Positions 47,332 to 60,074 of a stretch of 64,000 nt of DNA are shown piece after piece. The DNA is from Xylocopa sonorina (lineage: Eukaryota > Arthropoda > Insecta > Hymenoptera > Apidae), in contig NC_135198.1 in NCBI RefSeq assembly GCF_050948175.1, positions 13,451,001-13,515,000 on the forward strand, written 5' to 3'. Both the position numbers and the translations under genes were made by a program. Under the pieces are notes generated by a model that was not told the origin of the DNA, made no database searches, and saw only the letters and a program-made list of their open reading frames with translations. How positions within the stretch are numbered: position 1 is the stretch's first letter; every line of letters starts with the position of its first letter.

Positions 47332-48840
47332 GTTTTATTCTAATTCCCCGCTAATTGTTTCCTCTTTCAATTAATTCCCTGTTAAAAGATACGCGGCGAT
47401 ATGCAAGGCAAAACGTTCGAAACGGCATTAATGGAACCAGCGAATCGCTAAGTACGCGCGTGAGAATTAATAACCCTTCTGATGCATAACGTGACACCGC
47501 GTCAGTCACGTAACCGTTCAACCTCCCGTTCGTGCGTTCTCGTTAATCGTTCAGCCGCCCGTGTAACTACATTCTTCGGGCAATACCTGCCCGCCTTTTT
47601 CTTCCCGACATCTCGCGCGTTATTATGCGCGCTGCGTTACGTAATATCGAACTCGCGGAAATAAGGTGAACTCGCCGCACCGCGTTACACGGGGCACAGA
47701 TACGCCGGGTCTACTTTTCTCATCTTCCGCCAACCAGCGGCAACTTTTTAGCTTTCCCCGTTCTTCCGTTCGTTGTTTGTCGCTTCTTCGTAACCGTCGC
47801 GGCGCGCCCCGAAAAGCGGAGGGTTACGGGGGCTCGCGATCTCGCATGCGATCGTTCTCATCCCGAAGTGAGGTATTTAAGAGAAAGATTCTTGTCGCGA
47901 GGAACGTTTCCCGGTCGAACATCCGCAATCCGTGTTCAGAAACAAAGGAGCAGAATTTCCTCGGGGAGGAAAAGTTTTACGGAACGAGAAGGGTGGGAGG
48001 GGGCGGGGAGTCGCGTCCCGGATAAGGAAGAAAGACGAAACGCGGGAGCAAATGGTCGGACAGTCACGTCCTGGGTTAATGCTGCATGGAGGAAAGTCAC
48101 TGGGTTTATTAAACCGTCGCGCCGCGTCGCGTCGGGTGGAATCAAGAATGAAAAGGAACCGGCGGTTAAGTTCGAAGCCGTGTGTCGAATTTATACAGGG
48201 TGGCTCGTTTTAATCAATAAGAGCGTGCGAGTATCGTGCGGTCGTTTCGCGGGGCTGGAAAATACTCGTTCGAACGGACGATAGCTGTTGCGACGGGTGT
48301 CCGCGCGGTCGAGAAGCGCGATCGAATTGGCACGTGCCGTTCCATTGTAACAAGATCGTGTGGCACGAGTGCCACAATTTTCCTTCGCTCGCGATGTCTG
48401 CGAAACGTGGTAATTAATCGTAGCGAGTCACGCGACCGTAGGTGTACCACGGCGATGGTTACACGCGGTGAAAATCTTCGGCCGAAAGAACGACGGGAAG
48501 AAAAGGTGGATCGAATCGATCGAGCGCGGTGATAGACGAAATTGTGACGCTCGACGGTTGTACGACCTTTCGTAAAATTCCGCTTCGACCGTGATTAACA
48601 TAAGGAACAGTCATTCGGGCGGCTATTTCCTGCCGTGTGACCCCATCGACGGATGTCGTTTCACGGAAAAGGCGATGACGGCAATACCGCGCCGGGCGAA
48701 CAATGTAAAACGTTTTCGCGGTTCTCGCTGCGCGGGCAAAAGTTCACGGCTATCGGCTGGGTTAGGGGTTAGAATTTCCGATGCTGCCTCTTTCGTGCCA
48801 AGGTTGACCACCTTCTACGACCCATACGGCTTCCCGCGAC

Positions 48841-48860
48841 GCGTTATACTGCGTTATACT
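48841..48860. repeat. Two-copy 10-bp direct repeat
   Basis: GCGTTATACT twice in tandem, followed by a decayed third copy. Confidence 0.85.
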
Positions 48861-48915
48861 GCGTTGCGTTACACGTTGAATTACACGCGTCGTTTGCTTA
48901 TCGCAGCGGGCAAAG

Positions 48916-48981
48916 TTTTTTTTTTCTTCCCCCTTTCCTTTCTTTTTTCTTTCGTTTTTTTTTTTTTTTTACTTTTCTCTT
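48916..48981. repeat. Poly-T pyrimidine tract
   Basis: T runs separated by CCCC and TTTC, ending in about sixteen T. Read on the minus strand it resembles a poly-A tail, but no retroelement body is recognisable next to it. Confidence 0.9.
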
Positions 48982-50124
48982 GTTCCTCCTTCGCGTTATC
49001 GGCGAAAGGGACAGGTTAATCGCGAAGGATAAGTCGGAAGGGACGATCTCGTTAGTCGGAACGACTTTTAAACGAGTCTTGTGTACCTTGAATTTTGTAG
49101 GCTTTTCGGTAAGCGGGAACAGAAAAGGGAAGTCGAGTTCTTCCTGTTGCGGTGCTCCGCGAGAGGATACGGCATGTTAATCCCTCGGTATATTCGCACC
49201 GACTGAATATCGTAATTATATTAGTACCGGCGGCACTGGTGCAAAATTTCTCGCGAAATTCCGCGCACAAGGGCGGCTGTGGCCGCGATCATCCCCCGTT
49301 ACGCGTCTCTGGTCGCGTTAATTTCATCTCGCCTCGCCGTCCCTAAATGAAAACGCTTTTTTCCCTACCACCCCCATTTCCTTATCGCTCTTTTTTTCTT
49401 CGTTTCTTCGACCGCGTCTGCGTTAATTTCGAAAAAATAACAAAAGCGGCTCGACGTACCTATCCCCGTTGAAGTGGGTGTACGTACGCGCGCTCGCGGG
49501 GCCTGCGTGGTCCCCTCTCGAATGAAATTTTTTTTTTTTCTTTACTCCGCCGCGCGTTTCAGCGCCCATTAAATCCGGTCGATATACCGCTCCGGAATAA
49601 TCGCGACTCCGAATTGACATTCCGCGTAACGCAGCGTACCAGGATTATTGTTTCTTGCGCCGTTCCGACGATCGAATCTAATTATCCCGATCCCGTCGTT
49701 CGACAGCGTACACGGGAATCTCGATTCGAGCGATCCGCCATCCACCACGCCACGGTGGAGGGACGCGTCGTAGATCCTTCACCCTCCGCCAGCGAATTCT
49801 CGTTAGTTATGGAACGGCGTTGCGTATCGCGTTGTTTACATTCGCGGCTCTGTTTTCCGGATCTTTCTCGTTTTCGCGCCTCTCCGTCGGAATTGTTCGC
49901 CTCCTTCGCATGCTCGAGCGAACGTCCTTCCGTTCGTCCCGATTCGATCCTCGCACGGCACAGGGATTTGCTGCGAGCCGTACGTTAACGAACCGTCCGA
50001 GAGAAAGGAAAACAAGCGGCAGGAAAAACACGAAGGTTCGCGCGCGTGGCTCCCGTGGCAAAGACGGGCGAATTCGTGGACGCGAGACCGTGGAAGAGAA
50101 GACGAGAGAAAGAGAGAGTATTGA

Positions 50125-50240
50125 TCCCACCCTTCAGGAGCGGCAGCCCCTAGCTGGCCTAACTTCACTCCCCCTTCGTTCCACCCGCCGGTTGTTGTGT
50201 GCTGCATACCAATTTGCTTGATTTTTTCCCTTCCAGATCT
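50125..50240. promoter_or_regulatory. Candidate conserved non-coding island with acceptor-like end
   Basis: Low-CpG sequence including CCTAGCTGGCC, GTTGTTGTGTGCTGC and ACCAATTTGC, ending in a T/C tract and CAG at 50,236. The CAG could be a 3' splice site, but no exon is evident after it. Confidence 0.2.
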
Positions 50241-51328
50241 CCCTCTGCAAACCCCCTTCCCCGTTACCCACCCCGCCAAGCTCCTCTCTACCCATCCTGG
50301 CCGTTCGACCGCCTGCTGTCTTTTCGTCCCCGCCGTCTCTTTTCACCTTCGTACCTAGGCGCAACTTCCTGCCCGGCTTCCTGGCAGCCTGTCTTTGCCT
50401 GCGACGCGACGCCACGTCGGGACGAGTTCTGTTACCGACACCGATCGACGACAAAGAGGCAAAAAAGGAGAGAGAGAAGGATCGTTCGTTATCGATTACC
50501 GCGATCGGTCAACGATTATCGATAATTCGCTCGCGATAGCTTCCGCGCGACTACGTAAGTCTGGAGGTTCGGCGATAGATTGGAAACGCGAAGAACCACG
50601 GCAACGAAGATAGGAAGGGACAAGACGAGTGGCCTTTAAGAGGAGACCCGGTTCGAACCTCGAGATAAACCCGGCCTCTCGCCTGGAATCTTCTATTAGC
50701 AATTACAGTTGTAATTGTTTCCTGCAATATGCATGGGAATAGTGGAATTATTTAAAAACCACCCCTACCGAAACCGGGCAGGTGGCACGAACGGAGTGGG
50801 AACGGGGGCGGTGGATGGGAGAGGAACCCGCTCGTCTCGTCGAATCCTCGCGGCAACACGGAAAAACCTCGAATCCGGCGCGATTAATGGTTAATGGAGT
50901 GGAAACAATTTATCCGCTTAGGTCGCCGCGCTACTTGTCGCTCGGCTCAGGATGCTGCTGTTCCGCGAGATGCGTTCGAGATAGCCAGCCGGCGTTACCG
51001 AGTCACGTTCTTAAATCCGCCTTCGAGTTGTTCCGTGCCGGTGAAAATCCGAGGCGCCGCCCATCGGCTACGAAGCCTGTCAACCAACGAGAGGGTTCTT
51101 AACCCGCGCGCGAGACCAACTTAAAAACCGTTCGCACGGAGACGATGCGAACGCGGCGACTCTTTCAGCACACGCGCGGTGAAAATCGCTGGACTCGGGG
51201 GTGGTTAGCGACGGCGTCTCTAACGATACGCGTGCCGTGAAATAAAGTTCGAAGAACAATTGCTCGGTAAATTCACGTGCGGCTGGTAAAAAGGGGTGGG
51301 GTGGTGGAGGGAGGAGAAGGCGGGAGAG

Positions 51329-51344
51329 AAAAAAAAAAAAAAAA
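51329..51344. repeat. Poly-A run (16 A)
   Basis: A pure A run following GA-rich sequence. No retroelement body is recognised upstream. Confidence 0.9.
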
Positions 51345-52555
51345 TGAAAACGAGTTCGATTCGACTCGGAGGAGGAACAATGGGCGAATCGAGAAAGTTT
51401 CCACGATACGGGTACGATATGGCATCCGCGGCGTCGTCGAACCGGGTGCGCGGGCTCGTGCGAGACGGCCGAGGGCTCGGCCAAAATCGGTTATCGGTGT
51501 GGATAAATGGGCATGGGTGTACACGTTACGGAGTAGTAGGAACGGAGAAAGAACGGGAAAGAGCGAGTCGAACTCCGGAGTCTGTTCGCGTAGCACGGTG
51601 GCCGGTGCATTATCATAACCGCATTCCCCTCTGCGCTGCGGCTCGTAAGGGCCTACGGATGCCTCGACAAGAGCAACCCTTTACACTTACACAAGTTCGC
51701 TTCCTAACCGCCCGCTCCCTAACTCGGCTACCGTGTCTCTCTGTACTTTAGCCGATACTTCTTTATCGAACAGCGCCTCCCGTCTCCACCTCCTCTCCGC
51801 CTCTTGGGGCGGGACGGATAATAAAAATTTAGAAAACTCCCGTCCGATTATGTAACCAGGCGAAACGAAACGAGACGAGATAAGATCCGGTTGAACTTGA
51901 ATCCGGCATCGATCAGGGGAGGCGAACGATCGATAAGCGGTCGTGGATGGATAGAAATTCGTAGGTGCCGGAGAAACGCGGAACCGCGGCTACGGAACAG
52001 CTATATCCGGCTTCGCCTCCCGATGAAATAACAGCGAGATGAAGCGGGCGCGAGCGAGCGAGCGAGCGCGCGCGCGTCTCCTCTTTCTTCTGCCGTCTGG
52101 TACGGCGCGACGCGACGCTCGCATAATGTACTCGCGGTTTAGGTATGCGGTGTACAATGCGCTCGACGTCGTGTCCGCTCGACGTCGCTTGGTAGCGAAG
52201 GGAGTAACGGAGGTAGAGGCGTTCGTGTAAACGCGACGTGCACATCGTGTCACCATTCCAACCGAGTGAAATCAACGTTTTTTCTAAGCGCCCAAAGAAA
52301 CCGGCACTGGCGCGCTAAAATCGCCGTCGGAGAACCGGGACAGGGAACAGCCGAGGGAGCGAAACGAGAAGCAACGCGAGGCGGAGGTGGTGGAGGTGGA
52401 TCAAGGAGGTAAAGAAGCCAGTTGGTAGAAACGAGAAGGAGAAGGAGGAGGAGGAGAATCTAACCGAGCGGTGCTCGGTTTTAGGTCAGATCGTGCCGCG
52501 AAAACCAATCGCGTGCTTTCTGCGGCAGATTCGTCGCCATGGCTACTACTGGTGC

Positions 52556-52595
52556 GTCGATGTCGATGTCGATGTCGATGTCGACGTCGATTACC
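52556..52595. repeat. (TCGATG)n hexanucleotide array
   Basis: About five units plus a TCGACG variant. The complement reads as alternating Asp-Ile in the minus-strand frame. Confidence 0.95.
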
Positions 52596-52781
52596 AACCG
52601 ATCGTACGATCGACCGATCGGTCGACAAGCCGGACGATAAAATCGGGACGATCGCGAATCGAGTCGTAGGCCGCGCCGCCGCACCTTGCGGTTCTTTCCA
52701 TTCCCCTCGTTTCACCGATCTCTCGCTTCCCATGCTCCCGTTTAAACGATTCCGATTCCGATTCCACCGATCGCCGCCAAT

Positions 52782-52786
<5 letters not shown>

Positions 52787-52816
<30 letters not shown>
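52787..52816. repeat. (CT)n microsatellite
   Basis: About fifteen pure units. Confidence 0.95.
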
Positions 52817-52817
<1 letters not shown>

Positions 52818-53104
52818 ATTTCTATTACCGCGAAAAAAAAAAATTACACCTCGCCCCCTTTTTTCTATCGCCCATATCCCGGACTCGCTGATCCCCCAGG
52901 AATGCGCCCGCAGGGTAATAAGGATCGTTTATAATCGTTCCGATCGAGTATAAGCGGCAACTATAACCGAGTCTGCCAGCAATATTGCCCACTGTACCCG
53001 TTTTGCTGGCCGATCGATCGCTTACGCAACCGAGTCGACCGGTATTATGAACAGCGAAGGACACGAGCGACGGTACGATCGTTCAAAGTCCGCTCTCGAT
53101 CACG

Positions 53105-53109
<5 letters not shown>

Positions 53110-53154
<45 letters not shown>

Positions 53155-53156
53155 CG

Positions 53157-53187
<31 letters not shown>

Positions 53188-53190
53188 GTC
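53110..53190. repeat. Long interrupted (CT)n tract
   Basis: Two CT arrays of about eighteen and thirteen units joined by GTCTCCGTCTCTTT: about 80 bases of nearly pure pyrimidine, with triplex potential. Confidence 0.95.
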
Positions 53191-53633
53191 CCTCGTTAGA
53201 GGGGACGAGAGACGAAGGGGAGCGACGGGGTTCTGGTTCTCGCAAGTTCTGCGAGTCACACCACCGGAATCGAGCGTGGAAAAGTAAAAAACGCACGTCG
53301 AAAGACACCCGATCGGCTCGTGGATCGGATCGCGTTTAGGAAACGGCCGCGTTTAAGCATCCCCGATTCGCGTCTAGATTTCAGACAGTTTGGCATTCAG
53401 CTAAAGTAATTGCCGTACGCTGGACGTGTTACGGTATTGCTCGCAGGAAACGGAGCGCAATATCCGGCTCGTATCTGGCGTAATTTCTAAATCCTCCTTT
53501 CGGAGTGTGTTCGGTGCGCGCAAAATAACTTCTCTCGAGTAGAACCGCGCTCGTTCGTTAACGAGTAAAGAGGAAACGGTCCCCGATCAGGAGGCCAGAT
53601 AAGGGTAACGCGAACCGTTCGGCCGTCTACCAA

Positions 53634-53683
53634 GCGAATTCGAGCGAATTCGAGCGAATTCGAGCGAATTCGAGCGAATTCGA
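53634..53683. repeat. 10-bp minisatellite, five perfect copies
   Basis: GCGAATTCGA repeated five times with no mismatch. Each unit contains the palindrome CGAATTCG, so five EcoRI-type sites occur at 10-bp spacing, on one face of the helix. Confidence 0.95.
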
Positions 53684-53920
53684 GCGAACGCGCTCGTACC
53701 CGTCGCTACTACCGGCTCTACGAATACCGGTTCTCTCCTTCTAGCAGCATCTAACGACAATCGCATCGATCAAGGGACATCGCGATAATTCCACCTTGCC
53801 TCGGCCCGCGTACCTGCCCGCCCGTCGTACATCGCGTCGACGGCGTCGCGTCGCGTCGGATCGATAGATCACCCCGCAGGCATTTTATTATTGCGCCACC
53901 GAGCCTTATCTTCGAGGATG

Positions 53921-53927
53921 CTAGCTA

Positions 53928-53962
<35 letters not shown>

Positions 53963-53985
53963 AGCTAGCTACCTACCTACCTACG
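53921..53985. repeat. (GGCT)n array flanked by AGCT and TACC units
   Basis: AGCTAGCT, then about eight GGCT units, then AGCTAGCT again, then CTAC units: a symmetric compound tetranucleotide array. Confidence 0.95.
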
Positions 53986-55439
53986 TTTTCCACGAGAAAA
54001 ATAATCCGCCTCTGCGCGCACCTCTTTCTCGTTTCTCGCCGCTCGTTTTTCTCGAACGCGCGACCAACGAGCACCCGCGGAAAATTCCGAGACGCGCGGC
54101 CAACCTCCCGTTAAATTTACGTTCGATCGTAACGGCTAATTAAGATTCGACAGTGTGTCACACGGCGCGAGCGATGCGAGCAGAAAAGTCGCACGCGACC
54201 CTCTGACCCGTTCGGCCGTATTTTATAACCGGACAGAATAATGAGACGTTTCTATCGCTAAAACGATTACTTATCGACGACTAACGCGCCGCGAGAATTT
54301 CCAAGGCAGCCGCGATAATCGTAACACCCCGCGACCACCCCCGCCTCACCCCCGTGGAAGTAAAAAAGATAACGTAATTACGGACCCCGGCCAGGAGTGA
54401 ACTTGTAACACCTGTAATTGCGACAGACGTATATACCGTTTATCGTTCACGCGTCAACCGCGTCCGCGTTCCCAGCATCTACCTCTAATTAATGCATCGT
54501 TCGGATCGGGTCCTCGTTACCGGATCCGTCGAGCGGACGAATTTTTCACCCGCGGATACACGTGTACCTGCTCGCTACGCGGACGGCCCGCGGACGCCTG
54601 TGTCGCCCAATTAAGAACCGATTCTCTTTCGCGACCAAGGAGAAAAACGCGACGAGCAGAGCGGACGGAGGCCGTGTGTGGGGTGAAACGCGCGCGTGGG
54701 TGATGACGCGCGAACTGGAGATCGGTAACGAGAAGCTTCGCGGGAGAAGACGAAACTGGCTGGGAAGAGGATCGCGGACAAAGCACGCGCGTCAAAGCAC
54801 CGGGTCCGCGCGTGGAACGACGCGAAAAGGGAAAAAGAGGAGGAAGAGGAGGAGGAGGAGGAAGACGAAGCTCGTAGCCGTGGTCGGTTGACGGGACGTC
54901 ATAAAGTCCCATTCGTGTCGATAAAAACAAGCAGCACGGAATACGTACGTTCGGTATAAGGGGGAGAAAAGGGGGGAAAAAGAGGTGGAGGAGGAAGGAC
55001 CGTGGGACTAGAGCGGGCGACGAGGGACGCGAGGTAGCGAAGGATGGGACGACAGGCATGCATCGGGCAGCGATCCAGCTACGAGCCAACCGATCGTTCC
55101 GAGGGTCTTGGCTTCCCACTAAATTCGCAATATACGATCCCGGGAAACCAAAACGAACCAGCTTTCATGACGTCGCGGGGAGGTAACCCTCTCGGGTAAC
55201 GATACGATCGAATCTGAGACTGCTCGAGGTATAGGTGGTACGGTACTCGTTTTAAAGATGCCGCGTCGATATTGCCGAGCTTGTCAAAATTCCTTTTTCA
55301 TCCGTTTCGAATAATTTCCTCTCCATCGAGGGCTCCATCGAGAGAGCTCGTTGCATCGCGCTAGCTGGCTAGAAGGTGTCGATCTAATTAGGCGGCCCGA
55401 ATCCGACTCGTTACCGATTACGATAGCCTACGTGGCGCT

Positions 55440-55466
55440 TTCAATTTTCTGCGACGCTCTTTTTCA
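55440..55466 (+). promoter_or_regulatory. Acceptor-like site
   Basis: CTCTTTTTCAG ending at about 55,468 matches a 3' splice site, with a short pyrimidine tract and CAG. The frame after it is open to a stop at about 55,617 but shows no domain. Confidence 0.2.
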
Positions 55467-55957
55467 GATAAGAATCTGGCCCGGCGGTAAACGCCGCGAG
55501 ACTCGTTCCCAGGTAGAGAGAAGTTTGGTAACGGAACACCTACGACAGGTTCGCACTGTGGGATACCCGGTTAGTATGTTATTCGGCAGTTCGCGCAGGC
55601 ACCTTTCGCCGTTCTGACGTTCCCGATCTGTTTGGCCAGGGAACGGCCGTGTGGCATCCGAACCAACCGATTTCCATTCACTCGGAGAATTTATGTGACG
55701 ACGGGTAAACCGGAAATCATGGATTGGATGTCCTGAGAGACTCGAGACCCTCGACGCTCCGCGCGCCTACTCGATAGTCCGCAACTCTTTTCACCGATCT
55801 CGCGAAGGTTAACCTATTCTCGCAGTCACGCATATCGGGGGACCCCGAGGCCGTACTTTGCCATCTTTACAGTCCGAGGGACGTCGTCGAAATCGGGAAT
55901 ATACATACAATAATATTACGCTCGATCTCGAGTTCCCTCGCGAATCGCCGCCGCCGC

Positions 55958-55958
55958 A

Positions 55959-55999
<41 letters not shown>

Positions 56000-56001
56000 A
56001 G
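55958..56001. repeat. (GAC)n microsatellite
   Basis: About thirteen GAC units preceded by GCC units. Confidence 0.95.
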
Positions 56002-56314
56002 ACTCGCCGTTCTCTCTCGTGTAAGTCCCCGTTAAATGTTGCTAATTAATTGCGGCTATCGATCGCCGGACGGGAAACGTCGCGGAAGGTACGAGAGGCG
56101 GCGAGCAGCTGGTAGGGTTACTAGCGAGCGCACCAGTAGGAATAAGGACGGGCGCGAAGTAAGTTCGCAGAAAGGCTCGGAGTAATTGTAGAATCTGGTG
56201 GACGCAACTTGTCCTACGGAGGGACAAGTGACGGGCGTCGTTCGAGGGTTCCTTCTGATCGTTGCTCGATCGCGGAGGATGGTAGCCTCTCTCCCCTGGT
56301 GATCCGCCGTGGAG

Positions 56315-56364
56315 GACGCGATGCGACGCGATGCGACGCGAGGCGACGCGAGGCGACGCGACGG
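56315..56364. repeat. 10-bp minisatellite, five copies
   Basis: GACGCGATGC twice, then GACGCGAGGC twice, then a decayed fifth copy. The first two and the next two copies differ by one base, which records the order of duplication. Confidence 0.9.
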
Positions 56365-56661
56365 CGCGTCCTCTCGCTCCTCGGATCTCCGATCTCGAAG
56401 CGGATCTCCGAGCTGCCGTGGTGGTTGCGCGGCCGTACCCCTTAGGCACTGTCAACCGGCGCGAGCGACAATGCCCGATGCGAGATAAAGCGAAACCTTA
56501 AGGGACTCGGCAGCGTGCTCGCCGTGGAAAGATACGTACCTCGAGTATGTACGCGAGCCCCCGAACCCGCCAACGACACAACACCGAAGAGATCGAAGAG
56601 ATCTACTTCTCGGGATACGCCAGCACCACCGTCTTCGCCAACACTTATTTCCCCGATATAC

Positions 56662-56718
56662 CCTACCTACCTACCTACCTACCTACCTATCTACCTACCC
56701 ACCTACCTCTTCTACCTA
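56662..56718. repeat. (CTAC)n microsatellite
   Basis: About ten CTAC units with single-base variants. It is the reverse complement of the GTAG array beginning 210 bases downstream. Confidence 0.95.
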
Positions 56719-56928
56719 ATGTCGTCTCGAGACGTCGACAATTTTTCCTCTACTCGCTCTTCCGTTCTCCGTTTTTCGCTTTCCCCGGTTCTCTACGCTT
56801 TTCGCTTTCCGCGGATACGCGGTCGATGTAATTTTTGGACCGGGATAAATGTCTGCCGTTTCGTTCGGAAGAACTGGAATAGTCCCAAAGGAGGGATACG
56901 TGTTTCACTTACACGAACATACTTACAT

Positions 56929-57050
56929 AGGTAGGTAGGTAGGTAGGTAGATAGGTAGGTAGGTAGGTAGGTAGGTAGGTAGGTAGGTAGTAAGGTAGAA
57001 AGGTAGGAAGGAAGGAAGGTAGGTAGGTAGGTAGGTAGGTAGGTAGGTAC
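56929..57050. repeat. (GTAG)n microsatellite
   Basis: About 120 bases of GTAG units with ATAG, AAGG and GAAG variants in the middle. It is the longest tetranucleotide array in the window. Confidence 0.97.
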
Positions 57051-57808
57051 CTATAGGGAGCGAGCTACAAAGCCAGCAGAGCCGTAAGACCAGATCGAAG
57101 ATCTACTTCTCGGGATACCGGCGTGTCTGCCTACGCCTCGCGAACGCTTATTTCTTCGATATAATGTTCCGAGATAGCCTCGACCAAATACGTAAAAGGT
57201 ACCAGAGGTCCGTTGCCGCAACGAAGGTTGTTCAAGGATACGATGCAACGCGAGAGTCGTACCTGCCGAGAGACGTCTACAATAACGTAATAAAAGTAAT
57301 CGAACGCGGATCGACGAGAGAGGTTTTCGGCGGATAGACGATGATCATCGCGGTCTCGGTGCTTTCCCTAGGCCGTGCCCCTCGAAAATCCGCTAGAAAG
57401 AGAGAGGAGAGTCTGAAAGTGGCAAGGTGGGCCTGACAAGGCCCCTTCGATGTCACCAAACTCGTTCCTCCGTCCACACCGCGGGAGCCCAGCCCACTTT
57501 ACGACTCGGCTCGTCGCGAGCGAACACCGAGCTATCCTAATACGAAGCAACGATCCAAGATCTTCTGGGACAGTCCAACAGGCGTCCTTATATAATAGCC
57601 GTCCGTAGAATTCGAATTTTATTCCTGATTACGCAACAGCCCACCGCGCCGCAGCGTACGTTCAACTGGTAGGTAACCGACGACGCCTGGACCTTCTTTG
57701 AATTTCATTGAAAGTACCCGTCTGTCACGCCGGTACTCTCCTCTCCTATCCACGTCGACTCGATATCTGCTATGTTTGTCGACGTTAAATCCAATACGAC
57801 GCGGCTAG

Positions 57809-57824
57809 AACGAACGAACGAACG
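57809..57824. repeat. Short (GAAC)n array
   Basis: Four GAAC units. Confidence 0.85.
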
Positions 57825-58583
57825 CTTTGCATAACAACAAGATACACTCTGCCGCACCGTGCGCGCACCCCTCGGAAAAATTGCTATTTTATTACTCGCG
57901 TTTCACCCAAGGGTGGTGGAGGGGGGTTTTTCTTTTATTCGGACCCACATAATCGTCGAACGCGAGAAATAAATTATGCCCGCGTCGAAAGGTTGGACGA
58001 TTTTTAACGGCGAAAAAAATCTGCGGACAAATTCGCACCGCGTTTTAGAGAAATCGTTCGGTCCGCGGAACCCTACGGCAGCCAGCGCAGCCAACTACCA
58101 TTCCTTACGTCACTCGAATTGTACGATATGTAAATTCGATCGTATTTCATTTCTTTCGCGCCGCAAACTATCGCTACCGTAACGCCCTGCTAGCCGAGTG
58201 AGCTACGGTGGTAAGTTTCGCGCGCGGAGTCTGCTCGCGTCGAGTATCTCGCGACGATTTTTCCCAATTCTAAACGCGAGAATATACGATACGAGTCTCG
58301 AGGTAATTGGTCCGTCAAATAATACACGATGCATAAACGTAACACCCCATCCGCCCCCCGCCCCCCTCCCATCCCCCCGATACACCATCCTTTATGGACT
58401 CGAAAGCGCGAGCCTTCGTTTTATAGGCGTATACATAATTAATTGCCAACGGTGTCCGTCTCTCTTCCTCCTCCTACTGTATTTACATATATTCTCGCTT
58501 CTTCGCCCGTTCGTTCCCCGTGTCCGATACAAGAAGAAGACCCCATTTGCCCTCGCCGACTTTTTCTTCCATCGTCGTCGCCC

Positions 58584-58601
58584 GTGTGTGTGTGTGTGCG
58601 T
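58584..58601. repeat. (GT)n microsatellite
   Basis: About eight GT units, the only sizeable pure GT run in the window. Confidence 0.9.
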
Positions 58602-60074
58602 GGCATTTTAAGGATCCCACCTCTCTTCGATTGGACGGTCGCGCAACTGTAACTCGACCGATTACGATACACCACGAATCCTCTTTCCCTAGCTGACGCT
58701 ATTCCTCGCCTATCACCGTGACCCACCGTTCGCTTCCGCGTGTGTGACGCTCTTTAACGAGGGTTCGTCGCGAGGGCTCATAGACGTGCTGTAGTTTTCA
58801 CCGCGAGGAGAGACCAGCGATCGTCCAGATGGCGGATGTCTCCTGGTGGAAAGGACCGAGAGACGGCGAGGTTTTAACGTCCCTTTTACGACCCTTTAAA
58901 ATACCATCGCAGCGGCAGCTACCGGGCTCTCTTAATTATTTTACGAGAATTCCGACGACAATGCTCGGTGGCAAAAACAACCGGTAACACCCTGTCTACC
59001 GTTCTCGCCGCGCGGCCCATGGAGATTACGAGAGCATAGCTCGGAGCCGTTCGAGGTCCGGGGCTCGCCGCGGCAACGTTTTCTCCGAGTAACGTCATTA
59101 AGACGCGCGTGAAACGCACGACAACGCGATAACTAATTTCAGGATCGTCTCGACGGGCAGGTAACGCAGCTGCGTGTAGCGCGCGTCTGTTGCTAATTCG
59201 TGAAATCGGTGTCGAAATTCAACGATAAAAGTTTGGTGTATCGGGACGGAACGACGAGACGAATCGCGCATGAATAATGCATTGACCTCACCGCATCGAG
59301 AAATAAACATCGTCGAAACGTGGCCGGGCGCAAGGTCAACGCACGCCACGAAATTAATAATTTTCAGGTTTCGCCTCGATCGAGCAAAATACGTGCCATT
59401 AATCAGGCTGACATCTTCGATAAGTTCCGCGGCGAGGCATCATTTTTCGCCCTCGATCGATTCACGGTGAGACGACCGAAAGGAGACGCCTCTAAATAGC
59501 GGCGCGCGCGTTTCGTAAATTGCGAATAATTCAGCCGATCGGGGCGCGCGCGCGCGCCAGGGAAAAGTACGCGCGGGAAAAAGGTGGCGAGGTAATGGCG
59601 GCGGGGACGGATTCGATGGAACTGAAACGGCGCCGGCGAACAACGTAGGAGAGAAACAAATAGGGTCCGGCCCAATTAGGAATTTATTTATGCGCCTGCG
59701 GGTATATTAAACGAGCGAAAATATGAATGCCAGAGAAAAAAGAGAAGAAAATCCGCGGGAACGTGTCCACCCAATTCGAGGCAGGCGATCGTAGATACAC
59801 GTCGCGCTTATAAAGACCGTAGCAGGTCCTCGTTAACGAACTGCCAGGGCAGTTAAACATAAATTGCAGCTTTGAGCCGTCTCTCTGCTCTCCGCTGGCG
59901 TGTCCTGAGCATTCTGTGCGTGCTGCCTCGTTTTCTCGCCTTAAATCCGCGCCAACCGGACGGTCGACTCGCAATTTCAACGATACGAAACGGTCCAGCC
60001 GCGTGACGACGTCTCAGAAAATCAACCGGATCAATTATTACGCCTCTCAATCCCGATATCCACGAACGCCTGTT

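Larger units (their letters stand above)
41501..56500. other. Non-coding block with islands and minisatellites
   Basis: No certain exon. Arrays occur at 42.1, 42.4, 42.8, 47.3, 48.9, 52.6, 52.8, 53.1, 53.6, 53.9 and 56.0 kb. Calmer islands lie at 44,600-44,850, 45,490-45,600 and 50,125-50,240. One protein-like frame on the minus strand (43,271-43,678) is treated as a finding because it has no ATG start and no recognisable family. Confidence 0.6.
56501..57260. repeat. Two-copy element flanking opposed TACC/GGTA arrays
   Basis: A segment at about 56,593-56,660 and one at about 57,092-57,162 share ATCTACTTCTCGGGATAC and, about 28-32 bases later, AACRCTTATTTCYYCGATATA. Between them, TACC units on the left and GGTA units on the right form an inverted pair. 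The layout suggests a small local duplication combined with an inverted microsatellite. Reading frames through the copies give related peptides (IYFSGY...AN-YF-DI), but an overall coding role is not supported. Confidence 0.7.

Noticed and set aside
50645..50665. GGTTCGAACC string resembling a tRNA T-loop
   Set aside because: No cloverleaf can be built around it.
56315..56364. Possible CRISPR array
   Set aside because: Ten-base units are contiguous with no spacers; this is a minisatellite, as are 22,048-22,143, 45,247-45,286 and 53,634-53,683.
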